Assembly (NCBI GenBank): GCA_009599575.1
Contig: VWND01000086.1
Location: 1 to 64,000 of the forward strand
Length of the DNA stretch: 64,000 nt
Direction of reading: 5' to 3'
Source: Blumeriella jaapii
Taxonomy: Eukaryota > Ascomycota > Leotiomycetes > Helotiales > Drepanopezizaceae
Shown here: one piece after another, positions 10,889 through 22,619 of the stretch
Position numbering within the stretch: the stretch's first letter is position 1
Layout of the letters: every line of letters begins with the position of its first letter
The notes under the pieces: generated by a model
Told to the model about the DNA's origin: nothing
Seen by the model: only the letters and a program-made list of their open reading frames with translations
Database searches by the model: none
Translations under genes and position numbers: made by a program

Positions 10889-12388
10889 CTACGTAAGTGG
10901 AACCACGATTCGAGGGCCGTTCACGCTTCCATCCCGGAGCCGGTCCAGCGCGGCATTGATCCCTTCCAAACCACCAGGGGCAACCTCGATGTCGGGCGTG
11001 TGCACCAGATTCTGCCCCAACAGCTTCTCGAGCCAAACCATCATCCCTTCTCCCACGGCGGGCGCCTCATGGAAGACTTTGATGGGTACCGAGTGGTACA
11101 CGACTCCCTCAGTTGGCTCCTTGGGCACTGCAACAAGGCCGACGAGATGGGCGCGCGTCTCGCCGCCGCTGTCCTCGGTCTGCATCACGGAGGCCAGCAT
11201 CTCGGCGCTCTCTTTCCCCCTGGTGTCGAGGGCAAAGCGAAGCGTGCCCCGAGTCACGCTTGTCACAATCTCGATGGCGCGCTGGGGATGGAGACGGTCC
11301 ACCAGCAGGTCTGCTCCATGCTTGAGCATCCTCTCCCCATTTCTCGCAACGTCGACGATCGCTATAACTCTCAGACCAGCAAGTTTTGCAAGCTGCACAG
11401 CGCAGCAGCCAGTTGCGGATGAGCCTGGATTGTCAGCGACCAGCCGTGCCGAAAAGTCCAAGGTCTCTTACCTCCCCAGATGGCAATCCAGTCGCCCGCT
11501 TTCGCGCCCTCGCGCTGTTGTATGCTGTCGAAGCATTCTTTTTGGATGTCCTTGGGCAGCGCATCCCGAGGCAGAGATTGAACAGTTCGCAACAGGTGGG
11601 GACCACGAGGCCCATTGCCGCGCCCAAAATCCATGCCCATACAGATTCCGAGGGCGAGCGCAGCAGCGACGAAAGCCACTCCTAGCGGTGCGGCATTCGT
11701 GGGATCCATCCCGTCTGGGACCCGACACGCGTTGAAATCCGATACGACTGCATATTGCTGGTACGCTGCTTTTCTCGAGTCGCGGTAGTCGGTGGATATC
11801 GCCATAACCTGCCTGGTGAGCATAATGGTGCAGCTAGTATGTCGAAAGACTTACATTGTCACCCTTTTCAAACCTCGATCTCAACTTTGGCGTCTTCACA
11901 ATTCTCCCTGCAAGGTCTCGCCCACTGATGCATGGTAGGGACGGAAGTCCCCAGCCAAAATCGCTGCACAAGATCAGCATCTATGCTGCTGAGCTTCCGC
12001 ACTGTACATACGGAGCTTTCCAGTCGATGGGGTTTAGCCCGACCACATCGACGGCGACCAACATTTCCCTGTCGTTTCTCAGTTCCGGTATGGGTTGTCG
12101 CCTCGTGTGTGCGTATTGCTGTTTCGGTGCGTGCAGAAGCAGGACCTCCTGGTGCGGAACATTGAATTCATCTACTTCCTCCTTCATCCGAGTCTTCCTG
12201 CGCTTCCGGCCCAGGTCCTCCGGCGCGGTTTCGGGCTCGGGCCATGCATGCACCGGTTGCGTGGAGATGTTCTCATGCGGAGGGGTCTCTGGCGGTGTTG
12301 CCGACTGCTCAATCGATTGCGATTTGTAGATGTGAAGCGAGTCGATCAGGCCGTGAGCCCTCTTCGAGCTGTTCTTGGTCGCCAGCAT
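10889..12388 (-). CDS. MDR-family alcohol dehydrogenase/enoyl reductase-like protein
   Basis: Four exons, 12012-12388, 11855-11963, 11472-11808 and 10889-11424, with 46-48 nt introns, close in phase for 452 residues. The medium-chain dehydrogenase/reductase core starts near residue 95: a GroES-like half with VVGLNPIDWKAP and GRDLAGRIV, then the nucleotide-binding half with the motif GGSSATGCCAVQLAKLAG and a C-terminal catalytic-fold region ending GPRIVVPLT. No structural-zinc four-Cys loop is seen, which fits the zinc-free quinone/enoyl reductase branch (fungal CipB/ToxD-like). NADPH use is likely. The first ~90 residues are unusual: polar, Pro/Glu-rich, with a basic patch GRKRRKTR that could be a nuclear signal or simply disordered; the internal start is uncertain. 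It lies head-to-head with the transporter at 13122 and next to sfnG. Confidence 0.82.
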
Positions 12389-13121
12389 GTTTTCTCAGAA
12401 GATCGTTTGTCACCCGTCGTATCGTGTCTGTTCCGAATCTTTCTCGACTCTTTCTTGTCATGCGCCACCGCTTCTTGGGCCAAGGACCATCCAAATAAAC
12501 AATCAAGCGAGCAGCCAGCACGTCACCCTTTGCACACTGGCGCTGGAGATCGACGTCCGCGTGGGAGAAAACAAGTAGCCGAGTAAGTTTCTCGAATCTT
12601 TAGCGATTTGTTGGTTTCGCGTTATCCCACTTTTGACTTTGAAGTGCGAGCAGCAAAGTGATGATCTGGTTGAGTAACTCTCGCCTCACATTGCGTGATG
12701 AAAGCTAGCGGACCTTGCAGCATATGCCGGCACCAAAGTATGTAGATAGATACATACAGCACAGTGCAGTAGGTCCATCACCAATCCCGCCCCCACCTGT
12801 GGTACAGCATGTACGGGAAAGTTGGTACTGTACTGTAATACATACCCATCTCCGTCTACTGCTCTCATCCTCCGCTATTGTCGAGGCCGGGGCCATTTGC
12901 TCGAGCGAGGATCGAAAAGTCTACCACACGAGATCCTGACTCGGCTCTTCCCAGCAAAGCCCCAGAGCCCAAGCACCCATGTCGCCTTACCACATGCGTG
13001 TAATGATCTTGGAAATGGCGGGTGCTCCTGATATCAACCCCTTGCTGACCCATCTTCCGCTTCGTCACAACACTTCCAAGTATCGTACTCAACAACAAGA
13101 CCAGCCAATTAACTTGTCATC
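12389..13121. other. Divergent promoter region
   Basis: About 730 bp between the MDR reductase (-) and the YaaH-type transporter (+), so it should carry both promoters. It includes short CTGTA/TACAG pieces (12740-12845). No ORF here is convincing. Confidence 0.5.
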
Positions 13122-14145
13122 ATGTCGTCTGAAGGCAGCGTCCTCCGGAATGTCGTGAGACAAAGTACTCTGGAAGAAGCAAACAGAAACGTCTACCCAC
13201 CTCTCGCCCCAAACTCAACTTCGGTGGGGAGCTTCACCTCTTCGCCCCTTCCCAATGGCAAGCCATACCCTTTTTTCGTACCGAGCTCTGTGAAGAGTAC
13301 CTTGGGAAGTCCTGTACGTTCGCATTTGCCTGATGGTTTGGAACGAGGGTACTGATCGGGCGAACAGACTGCGCTGGCAATCGGAGCATTTTCGACGACC
13401 CTCACTACTCTGTCGTTTTCTCTTATGGGATGGAGGGGTTTGTCGACTAACAATGTGTTCATTGGGAATTTCTTCTTCGGTATTCTAGATGGCCTCCCTC
13501 TTCGCAGCATTCGCATCTAACAGGAACAAAGTCGCGGGTATCGGCATGGTCATCTCAGCGCAATGGGAACTCGTGCTAGGCAACTCCTATGGGTACACGG
13601 TCCTGAGCGCCTTCGGTCAGTGACACCTTTCTCTAAAGCTTCTACCAAGGATCCGTGCTGACATGGTGGTCCCAGGCTTCTTCTACGGCGGTTTCGGGGC
13701 CATCATCACCCCTCTGTTTGGCGTTGCCGCCGCATACGGCGACGACCCCGTCGGCTACAACAACGCCCTCGGCTTCTTCGTCCTGATGTGGACCGTTCTG
13801 AACACCTTCTTCCTCATCGGCGCCCTGCCCATCAACCTCGTCTACATCGGCATCTTCTTCTTCGTCGAGCTCACCTTCGGCCTGGTCGCCGCGGCCTACT
13901 TCGCCGCTGCGGATGGCGCGGCCAGTACGGCCCAGGCGCTGAACACGGCCGGGGGCGCGTTTGCGTTTGCGGCGGGCATGTTGGGCTATTACACGGTGGC
14001 GCATCTCATGTGTCAGACTGCCACGGGCTTCCGCTTCCCGATGGGGGATACGAGCAGGTTTTTTGTGAAGGAGAGGAAGGGGCCGCAAGAGGAGGTGCAG
14101 GGCTTGGAGGGAGAGCAGGGCTTGGGGACGAAAGGGGAGGAGTAG
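13122..14145 (+). CDS. GPR1/FUN34/YaaH-family transporter
   Basis: Four exons, 13122-13313, 13368-13479, 13532-13615 and 13676-14145, with introns of 54, 52 and 60 nt, give 285 residues with clean phases. The product has about six membrane helices: TALAIGAFSTTLTTLSFSLM, NVFIGNFFFVAGIGMVISAQ, then WELVLGNSYGYTVLSAFGFF (the family's W-E-x-x-x-G-N segment), GFFVLMWTVLNTFFLIGALP, NLVYIGIFFFVELTFGLVAA, and a last helix before a polar tail. The acceptor AAAG at 13528-13531 was chosen because it restores that conserved run. Members move acetate, other small monocarboxylates or ammonium across the plasma membrane. The first helix lacks the typical NPAPLGL signature (it reads STLGSPTALAIGA), so the substrate may differ. 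Its position between sulfur-type oxygenases suggests, by inference only, uptake or export of a small acid or sulfonate. Confidence 0.82.
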
Positions 14146-14824
14146 TGAGGAGCCAAGTGGCAAGGCCCGGAAGCCTGATGGGGGTGGGATTGGGGGTGGG
14201 ATTGATGTTGGAGAGAAGGTTTCTACGGCGTATTGGGCGATAGGTACACACGATTCGCAAGAATCGGGTAGAGTAGAATCCGATATTTACATTCGGGCGG
14301 ATCTCGGCTGACGAAGCGAATCCTTTCCGAACCGAGTGACAACACGGGCAGCAACTTGCACATCCCTCAATGCTGCCAGTTATATTGTCTATCAGATGAT
14401 ACAGTATTACCTGAAGACCCGAATCTGTATGTGGCACTTGAGGCAGTCAAGCTAAAACCGCCGTCTTCGTCTCGCGCGAGTGCGGCTTTTAGAGTTCAAC
14501 TTGACGAACTCGCGATCGTCAAGCCTAGCCCCGTCCATCAACCAGCCCAAGACGTTGTGATGCGCGACCTGCAGCGACCGCATCACGCAATCCCAGCAAA
14601 ATATCAAGATGGCAATCCAGGGTCGAGGGCTCCGAGGTTGCGGGAATACGGCGCAGCTTATGAGTCCAGGTGCTCCATTGGGCAAGCTGCAGTCCGCTGC
14701 CGTCCGCCTGCAGCTTCAGCTGGAAGTATATGGATGGCGGCGTATCTTCACATGCCCCCCGCTCTCCTCGCTCTTACTAGAATCTCAAGCCGATCTCTAC
14801 ATCCTCAACTGAGGAGCGTTCAAC
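14146..14824. other. Intergenic
   Basis: Between two + genes. An ORF reading through 14356-14982 is compositionally irregular and overlaps the true start of the next gene in another frame; it is not accepted. Should hold the promoter of the DszC-like gene. Confidence 0.5.
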
Positions 14825-16336
14825 ATGGCACCAACACGTACCGCAGCCGCTCTCGGCAATGCCAGCGAGCCAGCCGCGAAGAAGATCAAGCCCAACCCCA
14901 GTACGGACCCGGTCACCTACGATATCTACCACCAGAAGTTCATCGGCGAAGGCCTTCCTTCCACGGCTGGAGCGTGGATTGAGCGCGCTCGCCAGGTGAG
15001 CGAGATCTTCGCTCGGGATGCCGCGGCGCGCGACATCGAGAACAAGTCTCCCAGGGCCGAAATCGCGCTGCTGAAGAGTTCTGGCTTGCTCAAGGTTCTG
15101 GGACCTACGAGTTATGGAGGAGGAGGCCAGAGCTGGGATGTGGGGTACAAGGTCATCCGCGAGATGGCCAAGGGGGATGGGAGTTTGGGCATGTTGCTGG
15201 GATATCATCTGCTGTGGAGCACGACGGCGAACGTGGTGGGAACGAATGAGCAGAAGGAGAGAGTCCAAAAGCTAATCATCGAGAACAATTACTTTGTCGG
15301 AGGTACGTCTTCCATCTCGTCTGTCAAGGAGTGAGAGCGAGTTGATGCTGATCAGCGCAGGTGCGGTCAACCCTCGAGACAATGACTTGAGCATCACCGA
15401 TGCGGGTGACGAGCTGGTCTTCGATGGCTTCAAGAACTTCAACACTGGGGGTGTCGTCTCAGACCTGACTGTTCTCGAGGGCGTGTATGCTGGGACCGAG
15501 AATCACATTTTCGCCCTGGTGCCAACCGATCAGGCTGGAATGGAGTTCGCTGTAAGCCATCTTTCCCTTTATCGATGCCAGAGTCGGAATTGACGTTCCT
15601 TCCTAGCACAACTGGAACAACATCGGCCTTCGTCTGACCGAGTCCGGCTCCGTCCGTATCAACAAGATCCGCGTGCCCTGGGCCGACGCTCTCGGCTGGG
15701 ACGTCAACACCAAAGCCCCGGACCCAGCCTACCTCTCCATCCCCTTCGCCACTCTCCTCCTCCCCACCATCCAGCTGGTCTTTTCCAACTTCTACCTCGG
15801 CATCGCCCAAGGCTCGCTCGAGTTCGCCAAGAAGTACACCACGAGCGCCACGCGCGCCTGGCCTTACGGCGGCGACAACAAGGACTCGCCCACCGAGGAG
15901 TTCTACATCCTCGAGCGCTACGGCAACTTCTTCGCGCACCTCCGCGCTGCCGAGGCGCTTGCGGATCGCGCTGGCAAGGTCATCGCGGAGGACGTGTACG
16001 AGAAGCATGGCGAGAAGAGGACCATCTCCGCGAGGGAGCGGGGAGATGCCGCGGAGTGGGTGGCCAGCGTGAAGGTCGTGGCGACTGATACGGCGCTGAG
16101 GGTCACGGCGGGCGTGTTCGAAGTTACTGGAAGCAGAGCGACGGGGAAGACGGTTGGCTTGGACAGGTTCTGGAGGGATGTGAGGACGCATTCGCTGCAT
16201 GATCCTGTGGCGTACAAGAATAGAGAGCTTGGAGAATACGTTTTGTTGGACAAGGTAAGCTCTCTTACCAAAAGACAAATCGCTCGGATCGATGCTAACA
16301 GTGTGCTAGATCCCTGATGTCACTTGGTACACGTAA
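14825..16336 (+). CDS. DszC/MsuC-like flavin monooxygenase of the acyl-CoA dehydrogenase fold
   Basis: Four exons, 14825-15302, 15361-15551, 15607-16254 and 16310-16336, introns 55-58 nt, give 447 residues. The sequence follows flavin-dependent monooxygenases built on the acyl-CoA dehydrogenase fold (DszC, SfnC, MsuC, thermophilic desulfurisation group): SYGGGGQSWDVGYKVIREMA, GDGSLGMLLGYHLLW, FVGGAVNPRDND, a Trp-rich flavin region after it, LLPTIQLVFSNFYLGIAQG, and the C-terminal DRFWRDVRTHSLHDPVAYK. The last motif is characteristic of this branch rather than of true acyl-CoA dehydrogenases. Related bacterial enzymes oxidise dibenzothiophene (DszC) or methanesulfinate (MsuC), using FMNH2 supplied by a reductase. 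The last coding exon is only nine codons including stop. With SfnG 5 kb away it could perform the next step, sulfinate to sulfonate; this is inference. Confidence 0.85.
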
Positions 16337-17269
16337 ATACAGACAGACTACACTACTGGGTTCCGCTTGTAAGCTTGGCGGGAAAGCTGAGTTGGGCATA
16401 TGAAAGTTCAACGGTCGGACACGCAATTATTGCGAATCCTCACTTGTCTCCCGTTGTGGTCTTAAACAGTATTCATATACGTGCATTCTCCAACAGCCTC
16501 CAGAATTCACCTAGCCTCTATTTGAAATGCGTGCCATCTTTGTCCTCCGCAGGAGTGTGCGTCTGACCGCATTGTTCTTTCTGAGAAATTCCCCAAAGAC
16601 TCCTTTGGATTTCCTCCTTTTGCCGAATGCTATAAAAAAGAGCCATGCATGTGTATAGAATTGCTCTAGTATGGTAGCACGGATAAAGGGTCTAGAACAA
16701 TGACTGTAGATCGAACAGTTAGTGAGGTTGTGTGTAAAGAAAGAACTGGGATTATGCTGATGTTTGCGTACACAATAACACCTGAGTTTGCAAAAAAAGG
16801 GTGCTTCAATTAAGATAAGGCAAACAATCTTTGCGGTAGCGATGCTTTGACTTCAAACAAAGAAGTAACAAGTTTTATATAAGTTCCTCTAGTATTTACC
16901 CATCTTCTTCGCAGCTAGTCTTGGTGATAGCAGATGTTATAGTATTGTATACCTACCTGCCTTCTTGGAAATGAATACGGATTTGGGAACATAGCGGGGC
17001 ATGTTTGCGTTAGATTCACTGCGAGGCTGAGGCTGTTCTCAGAGCAGCCAGCGTCAGCCTTCCCAGAAAAGAAGGACCCCTGTCACTTTTGTTGATTTCG
17101 GTAAGCGAGCTAGTAGCGTGTCGCGTTTCCACACATACAAAAGAGCTTCTCCGCGTCAAGTCGATCTTGCGCTCCGACACATTCTCTCAACCGCAACTCT
17201 TTCGGGTTGTTTCGATCTTGCACCTCATCCGTCGACACAAACTCTTGATTGCAACACAAAGCCACAAGC
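16337..17269. other. Intergenic, AT-rich
   Basis: Runs from the stop of the DszC-like gene to the start of MYND protein 2. AT-rich, especially 16600-16960, with no convincing ORF or RNA gene. Confidence 0.5.
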
Positions 17270-19261
17270 ATGGAGCGCAGACGCACAGCCTACGGTACCC
17301 GTCGGAGGAGAAATCGAAGCTCTTCTCGTCCTTCCCACTTTAACAGTGGCTTGGTTTATCAATACAACCCAGACCCTTCCTACTTGAACAACGGCATGGT
17401 TTATCGATACAACCCAGACCCTTCCTACTTGAACACCGGCATGTTTTATCACTCCACTCCAGGCGCTTCTTACATGAACGCCGGCAGAGCCTACGAAGCC
17501 CAAGAGTCTCAACACGAGCATCAACAAACTATGCAAACTGCTACCCAGATGTATCCTCAATCAGGCCTTCTGACTGAGCACAACCTCGCCGCCTCAGGTT
17601 TTGCCTTGAACTCATCGAATGTTTCCTCACACACGAGCGGAGGAACTTCCGACACGCTCAGCGTTGCGCCGGTCTACGTCTACAACCCAGGCCCACAGCA
17701 CAACCCACAAGCCCTCAGCAACTCCGCCCACGTCTTCAACCAAGAGAGTTCGTTTGTGATGATATCTGAATCTGGCTCGCCGCTCTGTGTGTTCTGCAGA
17801 AAGCCTGCTGAGAATATTTGCAAGAACTGCTGTGATATGGTCGAGTTCAACAAGACAACCTAGTAAGTCACCCGGGGCCGTCAATACTTCCTAGCCTTCT
17901 TCGTCACAGATCGTGATGAGACGCTGCTCTATAAGGCTCTCTCCCCGGTATTCAAAGCCTTGCTTAGGACTGATGCTAAATCCAATCTGCTAGCTGCTCA
18001 ATTGATTGCAACATGGCCGACTGGGATCGCCACAAAGATATCTGCAACCTTCTCAATGACCGCAGAACCTTGTACCGCATTGGTGAAATCATGCAAGAAA
18101 TCTTCTACATGTACCGTGAGAAGATGTTCGATAGGTCTGTCTTCAGCCTCGAGACGGCGGGCCTCGAGGCCTTCAAGACGTTCTATATTCAGGAAGGGCA
18201 CTACAGACTGGCTCGCCGAGAAATTGACCACCTCCAACCCTTCCCTAAGCATCTATTCGAGGAGGACAGTGGCGTGGAGGAGAGAAAGATGCTTCTGGCA
18301 CATCTGGCGAGCCCTCTGTTCATCACCTACATGAACGAGCTGCTTGAGTACTTCCTGATGGGTAGGCATCCTCTCTCTCACACACACAGAAACCAACAGA
18401 TCATGCTAAGCAGCTGACTCGCCGCCACAGACATCGGCCTCTCCATCTACGAGCAATGCGTCCTCCCCCAGCGCCAGCGCATACTCATATCCATCAGCCC
18501 TCTGGGCCAGATCGAGCACCGCAGCAACGACCATTACATCTACGTCGTCACGCTCCGCGGGGGCCACGGCGTCTACGCCATGGACCTCTGCGGCGCCGCC
18601 CACGGCTTCGAGCACCCAGTCGACGACTACGACAACTACCAACGAGTCCGCGGCCAGCCCAGCAAGCCACCCACCACCCACGGCTCGCACGCTTCCAAGC
18701 GCTTCCGCGTTCTGTCCCGAGTGGAAAATGCCACCAAGGAGGGCGCGCTCGTCCGCCTCAATAAGCACGTGTCCGCCAACTTGGTGAGCGACACGTGGAA
18801 GTGGGAGAAGGCATACGTGAGTACCTGCTTTCACGCTCCCCCTCCCCTCCCCTCCCCCTGTCTCCCTCACCGTATCCGAGGGCCCGGATGTTCGGCTGAG
18901 GCTAACAATTTGGGAATCGCAGAATACCAAGATTGAGGATCTGCTCCAGATGCCACGCCACAAGTTCGAGCTGCGCAAGGAGGACCTGGTGCACTACCTA
19001 GGCTACACAATCCAGGAACACATCGACGGGATGGCGAAGAGTGATGGCATGGATAGACATATGGCTGGCGGCGGCGGCGGCGGGATGGGCCCAGTGGGTA
19101 GGCTGGATAAGATCGGCACGATTGATGAGGCTGGCAGCGACGACGAGAACGGTCAGTGTGGCATCAAGCTGGATCCGAGAGTCAGAAGTTCCTCAGCGCC
19201 GTCGGCTAGCTATCATGCTCCTTTGTATCATGCTCCTTTGGGTGGAAATGGGGGGTCTTGA
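17270..19261 (+). CDS. MYND zinc-finger protein 2 (paralogue of MYND protein 1)
   Basis: Four exons, 17270-17862, 17994-18361, 18431-18816 and 18923-19261, give 561 residues with closed phases. The N-terminal ~170 residues are unlike MYND protein 1: a basic start (RRRTAYGTRRRRNR), then imperfect repeats of the type YNPDPSYLN-(N/T)-G-M-(V/F)-Y, then Ser/Asn-rich sequence. The MYND finger follows at about residue 175: CVFCRKPAENICKNCC, then YCSIDCNMADWDRHKDIC, assembled correctly only after splicing the 131 nt intron. The downstream block (IGEIMQEIFYMYREKMFDRS, HYIYVVTLRGGHGVYAMDL) matches the layout of MYND protein 1 (IFYLYRERTFDKPI). The C-terminus is poly-Gly then acidic and Ser-rich. ATG at 17270 is preferred because upstream in-frame codons lack an ATG. 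Function unknown; MYND implies protein-protein binding. Confidence 0.82.
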
Positions 19262-20447
19262 GAGGTTGGGGCCATGGATCACGGTCGTCTTGAGCGGCTG
19301 GGGCTATGGATCACGAACGGTCTTTGTGGTTTTAGCTGCTGCCACAGGCGTGCCCACGCTTGCTCTTTAGAAGGGCTGGTTTGATCGGTGGATGGCTAGC
19401 TACACGCGTTCTGAATGAGGAACCTTTGATTCTGACATTTTTCATATCACACGTACTGTTGAGTCGGTATCGGAAGAGCGTGTTAAAGGTCGGTCGGTCT
19501 ATGTGGGATGAGGATCGGGGTGCTCGCGTGCACAAAGAAAACATCATCACCAAACGCCATAAAATCGATTTCAACAACTAAAAAAACATGTGCACAAAAA
19601 TCTGGGAAAGAAGGTGCACACTGCACTTTTTATCTCGGTCTTTTATTGCGACAAAGGAGAAGGGAACCGGGGGATATTAGACCTACCTCTCATAGCAGTA
19701 TCTGGTGTCTGGAATTGTACCAGTACAATATCAGGTAAGAGCTCGCAAGAAGACAAGCTTCTGCGAGCCTCCACATCTGTTGAGTCTGGAAGTTGTTGTA
19801 CCAGAGTATATGTGTGTACCCTAGGAAAAAGATTTTGCCCGAAAAACACCCACTTCAGCCCCGGATGTTCAGGCACGATGTTCGCGGCGGTATTAGGCAG
19901 AATTAGATGGTATGGGCGAGGATCTGACTCGAACATTCGAATCTTGGAGACTGGCTAGTAACTACTAGCTACGCTGTTTGGGGCTGTTGATGGACATCTA
20001 ACCACCCGCTTGACCTAAGCTTTCCGGTAGCAAAGTCCTTCACATTAGTCCCATTGTCCCATATATGAAACTTATAGCCGAATGTGGCTTTGTTGTATTG
20101 AGTTTGAAGAAATTTTGACCATGCACTGCAATGTTTACCTCCTTTGTTTACATTCTCGCTTGACTCCAGGTCCATTGAAAAGCCCAGTACAAAGCTACTA
20201 CAAGTCCACAAACCAATTGCCTCATATTGTGATTCTTCTAACCGTGATTCATTAAGCAAAGAGTACGCACACATGCGCACGCGGCGCCCATTTATATACA
20301 TTGGGCTCTCCATAGCAGCCGAATACGCTAAGCCCAAAATGTCACGAGTCTATTCTCTCCCACCTCTGTCGTGACTTCCGCCCCGGCAGGCCACTGTCGC
20401 TCAAACTTGAAACACGTAAGAGTCGCATCTTCGCCATCAGATCTTTC
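19262..20447. other. Intergenic
   Basis: Moderately AT-rich stretch with no supported gene. Small ORFs on both strands lack splice logic or family motifs. Confidence 0.5.
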
Positions 20448-21363
20448 ATGACCAAGATGAGTTCCGAATGTGATTGGTATGCTTCCCAAGTGTGCCATGA
20501 CAGCTATGGTACAGAGCTGACCAGTCTCTCGAGTCCTCTCGCGGCCAGCCTGCATGCGCCCCCTCGATACGTCAGCGGTTATGGAGTCCGCCTGGTCCGC
20601 AAAGGAGAGAGTCCCGTACGTCGATCCTCACCCTTCTCCGTCCCAGCCTGATGTCGCGGACTCGGGGACCGAGATCAAGTCGACTCTTCGACATCTAGCT
20701 GGAAAGGCACGAGACGCTGACTCTTGCCCAGTGGTGGTTGAAGCATGTCCATCATTCAGAGGCCTGTCCGTCAATCGCAGCATCGACGACTTCAACGATG
20801 CCCTCCACCTCTTCAAGCGACCAGAAGTCCAGTACCACCACCAAGACCTATGACACAGCGCGGAGCGAGACAGAGATGCTCGCCACAACCACGCCTGAAG
20901 CCGAGAGCCCACTATCCAGCCCGCCCAAGACCCACCTCAAGCTGAGCATCGGCGCCTTGACCAAGAGACTCAAGGCTGGAGGTACGCCAGCATAACCCCG
21001 TCCCCCCGCGTCGGCAAGCCACGGGCTAATGATACAATGGGGTTCATAGAGGTGATCGTTCCCCCGGCCGCCGCACGCTGGACGCCTTGCCGACGAAATA
21101 GGCCCAAGAACAGATATCGGAGCCCGGCGAGCTTCAAGAGCGCAAGGGGCCGTACCAAAATCGTCAGTGCTACTACATACTACGAGAACGGAGCACATGT
21201 TGTGCATGTTGAGAACGTCCATTTTAGGGACCTCGACCCTTTCGGGCTCTCATATGCTCCGACCATGGACGTTGTTCAACGTGTTTCCGAGGTCGAGGAT
21301 GGGAGAGGCGAGGAGAGTGATTCTGCGGTGGATGTCATGGACATCAGCGACCCCAAATGGTAA
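20448..21363 (+). CDS. Hypothetical protein
   Basis: Three exons, 20448-20615, 20732-20981 and 21050-21363, separated by introns of 116 and 68 nt with good donors (GTACGT, GTACGC) and AG acceptors, give 243 residues in phase. No known domain is visible. The middle exon is Ser/Thr-rich (STTSTMPSTSSSDQKSSTTT), followed by a helical piece LKLSIGALTKRLKAG and a basic segment with KSARGRTK, ending with an acidic tail (EVEDGRGEESDSAVDVMDI). The basic-then-acidic layout could fit a nuclear or chromatin-associated protein, but that is a guess. A second ATG three codons downstream of the first is an equally possible start. Confidence 0.5.
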
Positions 21364-22619
21364 GCCAAAGCTCTGAGTGGGCACCGTCGTCGAGACTATT
21401 CCTCTTCAATGGCAGATAGCTTCGCCTCTGTCGTGTTTACCTTTCTATCAATAAGTGGATAAGAATCCGTCTTCTGTACAGTACACATCTCGAGAATAGC
21501 GCACTACCTCTTCACAACAGCTTTACAGTACACCCAATTCCACAGACAGCAGCCTTCACGTCTCCCTTGCAGGTGATTGGCCTCTTGACATCCACGGTAC
21601 CGCCATCCCAACAACGCCCTTCATCACACCAACCAACCATTATTCCCCACCTCCGGGACACACCAAGCCCACAAGGGGTTGTGTATGTATGTGTGTGTGT
21701 GTGTGTCCTGTTCCCGGCTTCCGCTGCCGCACACCAACCTCTAGGTATCCCTGTGGCCCAGCAAAGTACAACAAACACAGCACAGTAAACAAAGGAAGTA
21801 AGCATGTCCCATACCATCCTCCCACTGTACACACACCTCTGAGCTCCTCTCAACGCCACCAGTCCATCAAACCCACTACCTCTTCTTCCCCAGGACGCAT
21901 CGATCCAAAACACATCGAGGAGATAATATATAAAAAAAATATATGTATATCATCCCCCCCTCACCCTCCCGCCCGGCGGCTTCTGAGAGATGGGAACAGC
22001 ATGCGACGAGACGAGACGAGACGAGACGAGATGCCAGGTGGGAGATTGGGCCATGGCTAGCTTGGCTAGACTCCCTGTTAACAACATTGTGTATGTTTGT
22101 ATGTACAGTACTACTTATTTACTTACTTACTTACTTACTTTATGTATGTACAGTCCAGTCCATACAGTACAATACGGTAGGTAGGTAGGTACGTAGGGGC
22201 TCGCTCGCTTGTTGATTGAACCGCGCTAGCCCGACCCCTTGAGCTTGGCTAGGACTGCCGCAGAAAGAAAACAAACAAACAAATAAACAAACAAACAATC
22301 AAACAGACCAGATACAGTGAGTTCTCCCCAGGAAAGAAGCGTGTATGGAAAACGATGCACTGTCACAGCACAGCACAGCACAGCACAGCACAGCACAGCA
22401 CGAGGTCTAGAGTATAGCAATGCCGTTCGTTATATAGCTGACTATAGACTGCGCTTACTCGCTGCCCAACATGTCACACCCGCTCTGTTCTGTTCTAGCC
22501 AGTGAGATCATTCACCATGCAATCAATCTACGGTCATTTCGTCTTATCTCGTCTTCTTCTCATGGAATCATCGTTTCTCGCCCACTTCACTCTCTTGAGC
22601 AACAGACCCAGAGCTCGAG
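21364..22619. other. Intergenic, microsatellite cluster
   Basis: Convergent 3' regions. Contains a GT run (about 21685-21707), an ACGAG pentamer run (about 22006-22030), TTAC (about 22113-22140), AAAC (about 22267-22300) and a CACAG/CAGCA pentamer run (about 22365-22401). Confidence 0.6.

Noticed and set aside
13480..13507. 28-nt intron in the YaaH-type transporter
   Set aside because: Too short; the 52-nt intron ending at 13531 has a CTAAC branch site and restores the family sequence.
10889..14145. Secondary-metabolite cluster centred on a ToxD/CipB-like reductase
   Set aside because: No polyketide synthase, peptide synthetase, terpene cyclase or cluster-type Zn2Cys6 regulator is present in the window.
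14356..14982. 208-codon + strand ORF
   Set aside because: Overlaps the true DszC-like start in another frame and lacks protein-like pattern.
19920..19960. tRNA-like B-box (TTCGAATC) near 19935
   Set aside because: No A box at the right distance and no acceptor-stem pairing; no tRNA gene found elsewhere either.
22365..22401. CRISPR-like regular repeats (also at 44621 and 47911)
   Set aside because: Continuous pentamer microsatellites without spacers, in a eukaryotic genome.
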